A stretch of DNA of 47,502 bases from Acidobacteriaceae bacterium (GCA_003131585.1 PKVW01000057.1:1-47502); one strand, 5' to 3'. Counted from the stretch's first letter, positions 9,510-18,994 are shown. Notes: a model not told the origin generated them from the letters alone. Numbers and translations: made by a program.

Positions 9510-10256
9510 TCATGAGCGAAGCGGGTCACATTTCTTCAACAGAGCAACGAAGTGGAGCTTGGCTCCGAAGATCCAATTGGCAGGCCGCGGGTACAGACCC
9601 AGGTTGGTTATCAGCCGATCCGGCCGGAGTCCGATTTCTTGCCAGGTCGCGCGCCACTGGCGCTCGGTCCAGTAGTTGTAGGGCAGCGCGACGCCAAACC
9701 TTGCATTTCCTACCCAGTCCATGACCCGCAAGCGCGCGCCAGCCGCCAGGCCGTCCCGATTGTGATCCTTGAGGAGCACGCCGCGCGTGGCCACCCGCCG
9801 CGCCTCACGTAGCAGAACCGCGGGATCTTGGGTGTGGTGCAAGACGTCGGAAAAAAGAACAACGTCGAAAGATTCCTCGTCGAATGGGATATGGAACCCG
9901 TCGAATATTTCTACTGGGATATGGGTTCTAGTGCGAGGCAGCACGTCAATTCCCATCACACTGAGGTCCGGTCTCTTGGATTGAAGAATCGAGGAGATCA
10001 AGCCGTCGCCGCAGCCGACGTCCAGGATGCGGGCTCCCTGGGGAGCAAGCTGGGCAAACCAGCCCGCCAGGGTCTCTACCCTGCGGTTGAATACCAGCTT
10101 GTCGTGCAAGACTCCGATAGCGCTCACAAAAAGATGAATCCTCGCTTGCAGTCTACAACCGGCTGGATCGGGCGTGCGGTAGTTCTTGATGCCGGGTCGG
10201 GTCGTTTGGAGCGCGCCCCGGAGACGTTGCCGGCAACCTCTGTACAGAAGATTCAT
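9510..10256 (-). CDS. Class I SAM-dependent methyltransferase
   Basis: The 248-residue protein has a Rossmann-type methyltransferase core: motif I ILDVGCGDGLISS (about residues 76-88), an acidic residue ending beta 2 (MGIDVLPR), and FDVVLFSDVLHHTQDP as motif IV, a pattern common in Methyltransf_11/25 enzymes. The substrate cannot be told. The C-terminal part has aromatic residues and WIFGAKLHFVALL. Its ATG overlaps the stop of the upstream pcm gene by four bases, so it is the last gene of the minus-strand assembly operon. A shorter start is possible because motif I begins late. Confidence 0.8.
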   Translation of the reverse strand: MNLLYRGCRQRLRGALQTTRPGIKNYRTPDPAGCRLQARIHLFVSAIGVLHDKLVFNRRVETLAGWFAQLAPQGARILDVGCGDGLISSILQSKRPDLSVMGIDVLPRTRTHIPVEIFDGFHIPFDEESFDVVLFSDVLHHTQDPAVLLREARRVATRGVLLKDHNRDGLAAGARLRVMDWVGNARFGVALPYNYWTERQWRATWQEIGLRPDRLITNLGLYPRPANWIFGAKLHFVALLKKCDPLRS

Positions 10257-10918
10257 CCGGGGTTGGGAACCAGCGGAACGAAACGGACGAGTTCGCGAAG
10301 GGAGATTAGGGGCTGCCCGTTAACCATGCGGATGAATTGGAGTTGCTGAGAATCGGGCGGTCCGACGGGGATAATCATGCGACCGGGATCGCGGAGTTGG
10401 GCAAGCAGAGTAGGAGGCAGATCGGGAGCAGCGGCGGAAACGAGGATGGCGTCGAAAGGTGCGCCAGCGCGGAGGCCGAGTGTACCGTCTCCGGTGAAGA
10501 CTTGGACATTGGCGTAGCCGAGCGCCGCGAGAACGTTGCGCGCACTGGCTGCGAGGGCGTCGTGGCGTTCGATGGAGAAGACCTGCGCCGCAAGCTCCGC
10601 CAGCAGGGCGGTGGCATATCCGGAACCTGTGCCGATTTCGAGGACGACTTCGTCAGGGGCGAGTTGGAGGGACTCGAGCATGAGCGCAACGATATAGGGC
10701 TGCGAGATGGTCTGGCCGTCGCCGATGGGAAGAGGATGATCTTCGTAGGCTTGGGCGCGGTAGTGATGGGGGACGAATTCGTGGCGTGGAACGCGAAGCA
10801 TGGCGTCGAGGACCCGCGGGTCGGAGATGCCTCGGGCTCGGAGTTGGGAGTCCACCATGAGTTGACGCGCGGTGGTGAGGTCGAGCATGCGGATCGCCCT
10901 TCGGGCTTTAGGCGGCAT
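10253..10918 (-). CDS. pcm: Protein-L-isoaspartate O-methyltransferase
   Basis: Repair enzyme that methylates L-isoaspartyl residues in damaged proteins using SAM. The 221 residues show the family signatures GDGQTISQPYIVALML, VLEIGTGSGYATALLAEL (SAM-binding motif I), VFSIERH and FDAILVSAAAPDLPP. The listed start gives a basic N-terminal tail; an internal ATG at 10888 (MLDLTTARQ) is a reasonable alternative. It lies 24 bp downstream of the TamB-like gene and overlaps the following methyltransferase by four bases. Its place in an outer-membrane assembly operon suggests envelope protein upkeep, but this is inference. Confidence 0.93.
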   Translation of the reverse strand: MPPKARRAIRMLDLTTARQLMVDSQLRARGISDPRVLDAMLRVPRHEFVPHHYRAQAYEDHPLPIGDGQTISQPYIVALMLESLQLAPDEVVLEIGTGSGYATALLAELAAQVFSIERHDALAASARNVLAALGYANVQVFTGDGTLGLRAGAPFDAILVSAAAPDLPPTLLAQLRDPGRMIIPVGPPDSQQLQFIRMVNGQPLISLRELVRFVPLVPNPG

Positions 10919-10942
10919 CGGCGACGCAATGACCCGGTCTCG

Positions 10943-13900
10943 TTACTGCTTGCGACGGCGGATGCGCAGGTCGAAGCTGACTACTCCGTTCTGGTCGCGG
11001 GTGCCGACGACGGAAAGATTCCGATTGATATAGTACTCGCCCTGGATGATCTGTTGCGAACTCTGTGAGACGTTGGTGGAGTAGGTGAGGGCAAGGTTGT
11101 TGGCGAATTGCTGCTCGATGGTGACTTGAGGGCCGCGGCCGGTGGGATTGGTTTCGGTACTGAGTCCCTGCGGATCGATTTTGATGTTGCTGGCGCCGAA
11201 TAGGCGCTGGAAGCGGCTGCTCGCCGTGTCATTGAGTGCCTGGTCGAGGATAAGCGCGCTGGCCTGATCGGAAAAGACGCTCTGGCCGGACTGCTCCTGA
11301 AGTTGGGCGGATTCTTCGTTGGTGCGGCCGAGAGCGAGCAGAGCGATGATGTCGGACTTGGGCAGCGGAGGTTCGGAGCGGTAGTTGAGGCTAAGCCGGT
11401 CGGGTGTGCCGGTGAGAGTGACGTTGAGATCATAGTTGCGGACGTGAGTGGAAGCCTGGAGATTGAGTTGAGGCTCGATGGCAACCGGATTGGTAAACGT
11501 GATGTCGCCGCGCTCGAGTGTGAAGCGGGCGCCGTGGAAGGTGGCTTGACCTTCGAGGATATCGACACGACCGAGGACGGCAGGACGCGCCACCGAGCCA
11601 CGGAGGCGGAGGTCGGCGTCGCCCGAGAGGCGGGCGATTGCAGTACGCATCTGGAGTTCAGGCGCGGTCTGGACGTGGATGTCGAGTTTGACGTTATAGA
11701 GGGGAGAGTTGGCGGCCGTGACAGTGGAGAACTGGCGGCTGCGCTCGAGATAAGCACTGAAGTCGAAGCCGGGCGTCACGGCAATCTTGTTGATGCTGAT
11801 GTCGCCGGACACGATCGAAGCGAAGCGGGTGCCGACCCAATGCAATTCGGCGTCGGCGGTGGAGCTGACGCCGGGAGGATAACGCAAGCGAACGCCCTTT
11901 CCGGCGGCGGTCAGATTGAAGTTGAGCTGCTGCTTCAAGTAAGTGGCGTCGCCTTTGAGGTCGAGCGTGCCGCCCCCGGTGCGGGCGGTGAGGCTCTCGA
12001 GGTGGATGCGATCGCGAGTGAACAGGAGCGAGCCGTTGAGTTCGCTCAAGCCGCTGGGCAGGCCGGCATAGGAGAGCGAGCCGTTGGTCACCTGAAAGTG
12101 GCCCTGGGGCAAAGGATCGACGAGCGTGCCGCCGACGGTCACGTTCATCGTGACGAGGCCGGAAGAAGTAAGGTCCGGATCGAAGCTGGAGAGGAGTTTG
12201 AGGTCGAGACGGCCATTGGCGGCGAGATCGAGTGCGCGGTCGCCGGAGAGTTGCAAGGCACCGTGAGCGGTGAGATCAGTTCCCTCCCCCAAGAGATGGA
12301 GTTGCTGGATGCTGATTGACCGATTGGCGAGGGAGAAGCGAATGGCATCCTGGTTGTGGAGTTTAACGTTTTCAACGTCAAGGGAAAGGGCGGTCAGGGT
12401 GCCGTCGAGGATCCATCGCTCGGGCCGGCGGAGGGGGCCACGCAGGTCAAGAGCACCGGCGACGGCGGAATGTCCTGTGAGCTGGCCGCGGAAATACGAG
12501 TGCCAGAGGACGTCGAGATCGACCTGGTCCATTTGAAAGGAGACATTGGCGGGATAGTCATCGCGCAACTGGACATTGCCACGGACAAGTAACGAGCCGT
12601 GCTGGAAGTGGGAATTGCCGGTGAGATGCAACTCGCCGCCCTGAGTGACAGCTTGCAGGTCGAGATCCCCGGCAAGTTCGTGATCGAGAGTAAGGTTCCG
12701 GACGTGTACGGCCGCATCGATGGAAGGCGCGTCGCGAGTGCCGGAGCCTTTAAGGACGAAGTCGGCGCGTCCTTCGAGGGAGAGGCGATTGGAATGGATC
12801 TGCCGGACATGGGCGAGGTCGAAATTGTTACCCGCAAGGTCGAGCTGGAAGGCGCGGGTGGAAGGATTGTAGGCGGCGCTTCCGGTGATGACCGAATCGT
12901 CGTGGAAGAGATGGATGTTATCGAAAGCGAGTTCGCCCTGGGCGACATGGAAGGTGGAATCGAATTGCCGAATGGTCTCACCGTAGGCGGAGGCGTTGCT
13001 GAGATGGATCTGTCCCTCACCGTGAGGATCGGAGAGGATACCGGCGGCTTGCACAGAAAGATCGGTTTTGCCGGAGACGGGATAGTTGTATCCGGCGAGA
13101 ACCTGGAGGGCGGCGAGGTCCGCGTTGTGGAGGTGGGCGCGGAGGGTGAAAGTGCTGTCGCCGGTGAAATGGCCGTGCTGGAGGGTGGCGGAGGCGTCGA
13201 ATCCGGCGAAAGTATCGTCACGGCGCAGAATGGCGTTGCGAAGAGCGATGGCACGGAAGGAAAGCTGGATCGAGGCGGCAAGCGAATCCCAGTGAGTTTG
13301 GAGTTCATGGGTGTTGGCTGTGGCGGGGAGGGTGACGCCGAAATCGTCGACCAATAAAGTGCCGGCAAGTTGAGGAGAGGAGAGTGAACCGCTCATACTG
13401 CCATTGAAGGTGGCGCTGCCGTCCAGCACAACGGGAAACAGCGCCGGACCGCGAATGACGGAGAGAAAGGGTAGCCAGTCAGCGAGACTGGACGTGGAAA
13501 CCGAGAGGCGGACCGCGGACGTGGAAGACAGTCTGCCCGAGGCCTGAACGTGGGAGGTAGGCGTGGTTAGGGTGAAGCGCGGCAGATCAAGAGTGTCGCC
13601 GGCGGCGTGGTAGACGCCGTTGGTATGAGCGCTGAGTGGTAGTTGCGCGGGTGCGGGGTGCGCGGGAGGACTCACATCCAGGGCGAATTGGATTTCCGCG
13701 TCGCGGCGAGTTCCCTTCCAGCGAGTTTCGAGCGTGCCGGAGGCCGATCCGGCAGGATGGAAGCGCGGGAGCGGGTGCGCGGGAGCGTTAACAGCGGCGG
13801 CGAGCTCTTCCGCGGAGAGGTCGTGCAATCGAAGAAGGACGAGCGCGCTTTGGATTGCCGGTGGCTTTGGTTTAGCGGTTTTCTCGCTGGACTTGTTCAG

Positions 13901-15046
13901 GGGCGGGGCCGCGGAAATGACGGCGGTATCAAGTTTCTTTCTAGCGGCGGGCGAGAGGTGCTGCGCGGGTGCGAGCCACTGATCGAATTCGGCATCGCCC
14001 GTGATGCCGCCGCCGAAAATCCTGCCTTGCAGCTTGGAGAGTTTGAGTTGCCGGTCGCTGACAGAGTAGTCGGCGTTGAGAGAGGCTTTGGAGAAAGAGA
14101 TCCGAGCGTCCCGCCAAGCGAGGTCGCGAAGGGTGAGCAAGCCGTTGGCGGCGAACCGATCGAGTGACCAGTCGCCGTGTCCCGAGAGTTCGAGCACACC
14201 GGCGCGAAGATCGCGACGCCGGGCGATGGACGCGGCTTCCGTGAGGTCGAGTTGGGCGTCATAGGAAGCCTGGAGATGCGGACGGCGGAAATCCGTGACT
14301 TGGCCGCTGGCTGAGAAATGAGAATGGCCCGAGTTCCATTTGAGAGTGGTAACTGCGGCAGAGTTTGGTCCGAGGCTGAATTCCACGGCGGTCATCCAGG
14401 CGAAGGGTCGGCAGTCCAGCAGTTTGGTGTCGACCAATCCGAGCAGAAGGCGTCCATCGTAGCGGCCGTGCAGGAAGGAATAGTCCATCTGGAGCGAAGT
14501 GTCGCGAGCGGCGAGATCAAGAGCGAAGGCCTGGTCGTCCCAGAGGATCTGGCCGTGGCGGACTTCGAAATGATTGATGGAAAGAGCGAAGAGTTGCTCG
14601 ACGGCAGTCTTGCCAGTAACGGCGCCGGCTCTTCGCTGCGGGAAATTGGTGGTGCCGTCGGAATAGAAAGCCACGTGGACGACGGGTTGCTCCAGGATAA
14701 CTTCGTGAAAGGCGAGCTCGGAACGAAGAAGCGAGCTGACCTTCAGGCGAGCGACGATGCGGTCAACGTGGGCGAGAGGAACCTCGGCAGCGGACTCGCG
14801 CCCGTGGACGGTGATATCGCGCACGTCGGCCCGGATGCGAAAGGGAGCGGTATGGATGCTGCCGATTTCGACTCGGCCGCCCGTGACGCGCTCCACTTCG
14901 GCGATGAGGCGGTGGCGGACCAGCGACTGGAAAGAGTCCGTGTTGACGTAGACGAGCAGGCCGAGAGCGGTGAGGAAGGCGGCGGCGGCAATAAAGAGCA
15001 GATATTTCCACCAGCGGCGGGCGGGCTTGGTGGAAAGTTCGGTCAC
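10943..15046 (-). CDS. tamB: TamB-like translocation/assembly module protein (AsmA/DUF490)
   Basis: Very long (1367 residues) envelope protein with one N-terminal transmembrane anchor (about residues 14-30, KYLLFIAAAAFLTALGLLVY). It continues with an AsmA-like start, in which the VEIGSIH stretch leads into repeated beta strands. It ends with the TamB/DUF490 domain, including LPKSDIIALLALGRT, SALILDQAL and the final Gln-rich beta segments. Known TamB proteins span the periplasm as a hydrophobic groove and work with an Omp85 partner in outer-membrane protein insertion or lipid transport. Here the Omp85 gene is two genes upstream in the same operon. The start overlaps the stop of the SurA-like gene by four bases. 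The gene symbol is by family. Confidence 0.88.
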   Translation of the reverse strand: MTELSTKPARRWWKYLLFIAAAAFLTALGLLVYVNTDSFQSLVRHRLIAEVERVTGGRVEIGSIHTAPFRIRADVRDITVHGRESAAEVPLAHVDRIVARLKVSSLLRSELAFHEVILEQPVVHVAFYSDGTTNFPQRRAGAVTGKTAVEQLFALSINHFEVRHGQILWDDQAFALDLAARDTSLQMDYSFLHGRYDGRLLLGLVDTKLLDCRPFAWMTAVEFSLGPNSAAVTTLKWNSGHSHFSASGQVTDFRRPHLQASYDAQLDLTEAASIARRRDLRAGVLELSGHGDWSLDRFAANGLLTLRDLAWRDARISFSKASLNADYSVSDRQLKLSKLQGRIFGGGITGDAEFDQWLAPAQHLSPAARKKLDTAVISAAPPLNKSSEKTAKPKPPAIQSALVLLRLHDLSAEELAAAVNAPAHPLPRFHPAGSASGTLETRWKGTRRDAEIQFALDVSPPAHPAPAQLPLSAHTNGVYHAAGDTLDLPRFTLTTPTSHVQASGRLSSTSAVRLSVSTSSLADWLPFLSVIRGPALFPVVLDGSATFNGSMSGSLSSPQLAGTLLVDDFGVTLPATANTHELQTHWDSLAASIQLSFRAIALRNAILRRDDTFAGFDASATLQHGHFTGDSTFTLRAHLHNADLAALQVLAGYNYPVSGKTDLSVQAAGILSDPHGEGQIHLSNASAYGETIRQFDSTFHVAQGELAFDNIHLFHDDSVITGSAAYNPSTRAFQLDLAGNNFDLAHVRQIHSNRLSLEGRADFVLKGSGTRDAPSIDAAVHVRNLTLDHELAGDLDLQAVTQGGELHLTGNSHFQHGSLLVRGNVQLRDDYPANVSFQMDQVDLDVLWHSYFRGQLTGHSAVAGALDLRGPLRRPERWILDGTLTALSLDVENVKLHNQDAIRFSLANRSISIQQLHLLGEGTDLTAHGALQLSGDRALDLAANGRLDLKLLSSFDPDLTSSGLVTMNVTVGGTLVDPLPQGHFQVTNGSLSYAGLPSGLSELNGSLLFTRDRIHLESLTARTGGGTLDLKGDATYLKQQLNFNLTAAGKGVRLRYPPGVSSTADAELHWVGTRFASIVSGDISINKIAVTPGFDFSAYLERSRQFSTVTAANSPLYNVKLDIHVQTAPELQMRTAIARLSGDADLRLRGSVARPAVLGRVDILEGQATFHGARFTLERGDITFTNPVAIEPQLNLQASTHVRNYDLNVTLTGTPDRLSLNYRSEPPLPKSDIIALLALGRTNEESAQLQEQSGQSVFSDQASALILDQALNDTASSRFQRLFGASNIKIDPQGLSTETNPTGRGPQVTIEQQFANNLALTYSTNVSQSSQQIIQGEYYINRNLSVVGTRDQNGVVSFDLRIRRRKQ

Positions 15047-15765
15047 TGCGATTGGACTTCCCGGCCATTGGCGGAGGGCGTAACACCGGGAATACGGACT
15101 TGCCCTTCGGAGCGCAAAGTTTGCAACCAGGAGACGAGCAACTCGCTGACCTTCTTCTCGGTAAGCAGCTCGCGAATCCTGGCGGAAACTTCTGCGAGCG
15201 GAACTTCGGAGGCCCCGGACTGCTTCAACTTGGGAACGAACTGGTCGCGGTAGTAAGCCTCGATGGACTTGGAATCGATCTGGACGGCGGGGCGGAGGCG
15301 GGCATCGACGAGGCGCATCACGTCGATCTGCTGCTGGACATGGGCGAGGAGATCTTTTTCGGTTATGTGGTACTGGGCGAGAAGAGACTGCCAGGCGTCA
15401 TCGGAGGCGGCTTGAGGATATTGTTTGCGGGCGGCGGCGACGCGGGCGGCGACCTCGGCGTCGGTGACGTGGGGAAACTCGGCGGACTTCATCTGCTCGC
15501 GGAGAAGTTCCTGATCGATGAGTCGGTCGAGAACGGCGCGGCGGTCGTCGTCGGTGAACTGAGCGGGGGTGCGGTTGGTGAGCAGAGCTTCGTAGCAGAG
15601 GGCTTCGTCCCAATCAGACTGCAAAATAACGCGGCCGTTTACGGTAGCGATGATGCGGTCGATCACTTCGGCGGCGGCGCGCCGGGGGGGAAGGAATAGT
15701 GCGGCGAAAAGCAGTACAAACGCCGCGAGGGTCACCGTTGTGTGGACATGCAGTTTGATGATCAA
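15043..15765 (-). CDS. SurA-like periplasmic chaperone without a PPIase domain
   Basis: 240 residues: a signal peptide (hydrophobic core about residues 11-26, cleavage probably after AAA near 32), then the SurA N-terminal helical chaperone fold, opening with IIATVNGRVILQSDWDEAL, the classical SurA/PpiD start. The helical region continues to residue 190 and the end is LLVSWLQTLRSEGQVRI. E. coli SurA is about 430 residues with two parvulin domains; none is present here, so it should act as a holdase-type chaperone only. It overlaps the Omp85 gene upstream and the TamB gene downstream by four bases each, placing chaperone, insertase and TamB in one transcript. Confidence 0.82.
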   Translation of the reverse strand: MIIKLHVHTTVTLAAFVLLFAALFLPPRRAAAEVIDRIIATVNGRVILQSDWDEALCYEALLTNRTPAQFTDDDRRAVLDRLIDQELLREQMKSAEFPHVTDAEVAARVAAARKQYPQAASDDAWQSLLAQYHITEKDLLAHVQQQIDVMRLVDARLRPAVQIDSKSIEAYYRDQFVPKLKQSGASEVPLAEVSARIRELLTEKKVSELLVSWLQTLRSEGQVRIPGVTPSANGREVQSQ

Positions 15766-18700
15766 AATGGCTGGCCTATGCTGAAAAAGACGTTAAAGGG
15801 CCGCAGACGCTGCGGAATAAACGCCGGCGGCGTTGGGACTTGTTGCGTACTCAACGTGTAGCCAATGGGATACGCCGTTGGATTCAAATTGTACCCGAAG
15901 TCGAAGCGTAAAGGGCCGATGGGTGTCTTATAACGCAATCCAATGCCGACGGCATGAGAAGTGTAATCGTAGCCTGAATTGTTGAAGCGGGCAACGCAAT
16001 CGTTGTATAGCGTCGCCGTCGTAGCGGGACTGAATTGCAGGCACTGCGAAGGATCGGGCTGGTGCCAGCGCATCAAACCCTTGAGCATATCGTGACCGGC
16101 GGTAAAGACGTTCCCCATATCGTGAAAGATAGCGAAGCCGAAGCCTGCTCCGAGGTAAGGCAAGCTGACAGAGGGGAAGCGCAGTTCCTCACTATTTACG
16201 AACAGGGCTGAGCCGCCAACGGGAAAACCGGAGTCGGGATCGCGGGGTCCCGCTTGATTTAACCCGAAACCGCGGTGAGAGTTGCCTCCGCCGGTGAAAA
16301 ATAGCTCGGGCAGGGGGATGATGGAAATGCTTTGCTGACAGGCGGTCTGCAAGTTATTGAGAGGACAGAACCCTGGTGGCAGGATTCTGGTACCTCGATA
16401 GACCTGTTCCAGACCGACGGTAGTGGAGCGAGCGAAGACAAACTTGTGCTTGGCACGCCCGAAGGCATAGTAGGTGGAATCCTGGGCGAGAGCGCGGCCA
16501 AAATCGGCCTGAGAACCGAAGTAACTGGACGCGGCGAAACCATCGAGGGTGAAGTATTGGCCCTTGGTGCTTTCGAGAGGATTGTCGCGTTTGTCGCGAA
16601 TGAAGGTAAAGCCGGGACCGCCGATGCGCGCGGGTAAAGAAAACAAATTAAATTCGGCGGGTGAAAAGTCGGCAGCGAAGTTGCTGGCTTTCACGCGGCG
16701 ATAGTCGAAGCGGTAGGTGATGGAAGTGGAGTGATTCGGTTGCTGCTTGCCGATTTGCTGGCGGAGATCGATCTTTCCCTCCAGCCGCTGCGAAGTGAAG
16801 GTGGAGACGTCGAGACTATTGTCGTAAAAAATGGTATAGAAAAGTTTGAAGCGGTCGTTATTGAAGAGCTTGGGAATTTCGTAACTGATGAGGCCGCGTT
16901 GCTGGAGGCGTCCGACGTGGGACTGGAAGGTCAAGGTCTGGTCCCGACCGCCGACATTGAGGCGGGTAATATCGAATCCGACGCGGGGACTCACGCCAGT
17001 AGAGCCGGTGGGAGCACTGGTCCCGGAGGGCAGGCCGGTTTCGAATTCCAGTCCGAGGCCATACGTGAATGTGTAGCGCTTGGCTTCCTGCACCTGGACG
17101 AGAACGTTTTTCTGAGGGTCGGAGCCCTCGGGATTCTGGACGGCAGTATCGACCTGGCTGAAGATGCCGAGGTCGTAGAGCTTGCTTTGCGTCTCAAGGA
17201 GGTCCTGCTGGCTGAGAGGCTGGTGGGCAACCACTTGAATCTCGCGCTGCACGACGTAGTCGCGGGTGTGATCGAGCCCGGCGGCCATGACCTGGTTGAC
17301 GAAGAACTGTTCGCCCTCCTGGATGGAATAGGTGACATCTTCGCGGTCGGGCTGACCTGCGGAAGGGTTAGTGGTAACGTCGAGAGTCGCTTTAGAAAAA
17401 CCGTGATTGAAGTAGTAGTTGAGGATAGCCTCGCGATCATTGGCGAGATTTTGTTCGGAGTAGGGCTGGCCTTGGGTCGTATTGAGCTCAGGAAACGACC
17501 TGGCGTCCATCTTCTGGTTGCCGACCATATGGAATGCGCCGACGAGAGTCTGCGGGCCTTCTTCAATCTGAATGTGAACCGCAAGGTGGTTCACGGCATG
17601 GTGATAGTTGTCGTCGATTTTAGTCCGAATCTTGGCCTGGCGGAATCCGTTGGAGACGTACAGGGCCTGCAGACTGGCGACATCGTTCTTGAGCAAGGCT
17701 CCACTGTAGCGTCCGTGAGAAAACTTGCCGGCGGCCTGAATCTGGAGGCGGGCGCGAAGCATTTGCCTGGAGAAATACTTGTTTCCCGTGATCTCGATGA
17801 GTTCGAACTTGTGTACAGGACCGGGATCGATGCGGTAGGTGACTCGGATAGTGTCGGGAACGGTTTCCTTCTGAACTTCGACGGTGGCGTCGAAGTGGCC
17901 GCGGCTCTGGAGATAGTCGAGGAGGTTGCGCTTGCCCTCGTTTAGGAGGTCGTCGTCGAGAGCGTTTTCCTCGTAGACCGGGACTTCCTTTTTCAGGACG
18001 CCGCGGCTGATGTGAAAACCCTGGGCGTAGACAACGACTACGGGTCCGGGCTCGATCAGATAGGTATAGTCGACGGCGTTGGATTCGGGTTGGTATTTCT
18101 GCTCGGCAATGGAAACCTGAGCGAGAACGCGCTGTTGTTTCTGAAACTTCTTGCGCAGGTGCTGAAGCGAATTTGTAACACGGGCGGCTGTGACGCGATC
18201 GCCGGGGTGCATCCTGGCGATGTCCTGAAGCTGGTCCTGGGAAAAAGCTGAGTGGCCGGTGACCTTGACTTCGCCGATGTGGGCCGGCTCTTCCGGGGTG
18301 ATGTGGAAGAGGATATTGACCTGCTGGGTGGCGGCATTGGAAGTGCTTTCGGCGGTGACGCGCGCGCGGTAATAGCCGTTCTCCTGCAGAAGTTGGCGGA
18401 TGTTCCGCAGGGCGCGGTTGAGTTTGTCGAGAGTATGAAGTTCGCCTAGCTGGAACTTGGAGGCGTTGACGATCTGGTTGTAGTTGGGGCGGCTGGGAGC
18501 ACCTTCCACGTCGACGGCGCCGACAAAAAAGTTGAGCGAAGTGGTGAAAGTGAGCAGGACAGCCGTGCCGGAGGGAGTGACTTCGGCCTGGATGTCGGCA
18601 AAGCGTCCGGTGGCGAAAAGGACGCGGATGCTGTCGCGGACTTGGTCGCGGTCGAGCGGCTGGCCGGATTTCTGCGGGAGCATTTGGAGCAAGTGGTCGC

Positions 18701-18950
18701 GGTCCGGCACGCCGGGCAGTTCGATCAATTGGACGGTGCGTCCGGCATAAGCCGACATGGCGGCGACAGTCGAGGAGGGTTCGGCGGTTTGCGGTTCCTG
18801 AGATGAGTGCGGAGAGTCGGGTACCGACGATCCCGCACGGGCGGCTGGGCCGAGCGAAGCAACGATCAAGATGACGAATGACGCGTGCCGTCTCAGCAAA
18901 TAGTGTCCTTGGACCCGTGGCATACATTCGATGAAACGCGAGAGGCCCAT
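15762..18950 (-). CDS. Omp85-family outer membrane assembly protein (BamA/TamA-like, about seven POTRA domains)
   Basis: 1062 residues with a signal peptide (hydrophobic stretch about residues 24-40 after a basic start), a short Ser/Pro-rich linker, about seven successive POTRA domains (roughly residues 70-620), and a C-terminal 16-strand-type barrel ending FFSIGQPF with the terminal Phe typical of outer-membrane proteins. The POTRA boundaries are marked by repeats of the pattern (I/V)xIxEGP or ITPEEP followed by VxVxG and a helix-turn-helix ending GY or GF. Conserved barrel elements include GGGNSHRGFG, the family's (V/I)RG(F/Y) region, and FDFGYNLNP. Such proteins insert beta-barrels into the outer membrane. 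Gene order with SurA-like and TamB genes fits TamA, but the POTRA number is closer to large BamA proteins. Confidence 0.87.
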   Translation of the reverse strand: MGLSRFIECMPRVQGHYLLRRHASFVILIVASLGPAARAGSSVPDSPHSSQEPQTAEPSSTVAAMSAYAGRTVQLIELPGVPDRDHLLQMLPQKSGQPLDRDQVRDSIRVLFATGRFADIQAEVTPSGTAVLLTFTTSLNFFVGAVDVEGAPSRPNYNQIVNASKFQLGELHTLDKLNRALRNIRQLLQENGYYRARVTAESTSNAATQQVNILFHITPEEPAHIGEVKVTGHSAFSQDQLQDIARMHPGDRVTAARVTNSLQHLRKKFQKQQRVLAQVSIAEQKYQPESNAVDYTYLIEPGPVVVVYAQGFHISRGVLKKEVPVYEENALDDDLLNEGKRNLLDYLQSRGHFDATVEVQKETVPDTIRVTYRIDPGPVHKFELIEITGNKYFSRQMLRARLQIQAAGKFSHGRYSGALLKNDVASLQALYVSNGFRQAKIRTKIDDNYHHAVNHLAVHIQIEEGPQTLVGAFHMVGNQKMDARSFPELNTTQGQPYSEQNLANDREAILNYYFNHGFSKATLDVTTNPSAGQPDREDVTYSIQEGEQFFVNQVMAAGLDHTRDYVVQREIQVVAHQPLSQQDLLETQSKLYDLGIFSQVDTAVQNPEGSDPQKNVLVQVQEAKRYTFTYGLGLEFETGLPSGTSAPTGSTGVSPRVGFDITRLNVGGRDQTLTFQSHVGRLQQRGLISYEIPKLFNNDRFKLFYTIFYDNSLDVSTFTSQRLEGKIDLRQQIGKQQPNHSTSITYRFDYRRVKASNFAADFSPAEFNLFSLPARIGGPGFTFIRDKRDNPLESTKGQYFTLDGFAASSYFGSQADFGRALAQDSTYYAFGRAKHKFVFARSTTVGLEQVYRGTRILPPGFCPLNNLQTACQQSISIIPLPELFFTGGGNSHRGFGLNQAGPRDPDSGFPVGGSALFVNSEELRFPSVSLPYLGAGFGFAIFHDMGNVFTAGHDMLKGLMRWHQPDPSQCLQFSPATTATLYNDCVARFNNSGYDYTSHAVGIGLRYKTPIGPLRFDFGYNLNPTAYPIGYTLSTQQVPTPPAFIPQRLRPFNVFFSIGQPF

Positions 18951-18959
18951 GTTGTATGC

Positions 18960-18965
18960 ATCCTA
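18960..18965 (-). promoter_or_regulatory. Possible -10 element of the Omp85 operon
   Basis: On the minus strand TAGGAT lies nine bases before the ATG at 18950, so transcription would start one to three bases before the start codon. No good -35 is seen, and there is no Shine-Dalgarno sequence in so short a leader. Low confidence. Confidence 0.3.
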
Positions 18966-18988
18966 GCGACTGAAGCAGTCCAGACACT

Positions 18989-18994
18989 TATAAT
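18989..18994 (+). promoter_or_regulatory. Consensus -10 hexamer upstream of the thiF-like gene
   Basis: TATAAT at 18989-18994 in the 67-bp divergent gap. A transcript from about 19001 would reach the GTG start at 19018 with a short leader containing GAGG. A matching -35 was not found. Confidence 0.45.

Noticed and set aside
16731-17945. Plus-strand ORF of 404 codons
   Set aside because: Antisense to the POTRA region of the Omp85 gene; acidic low-information translation.
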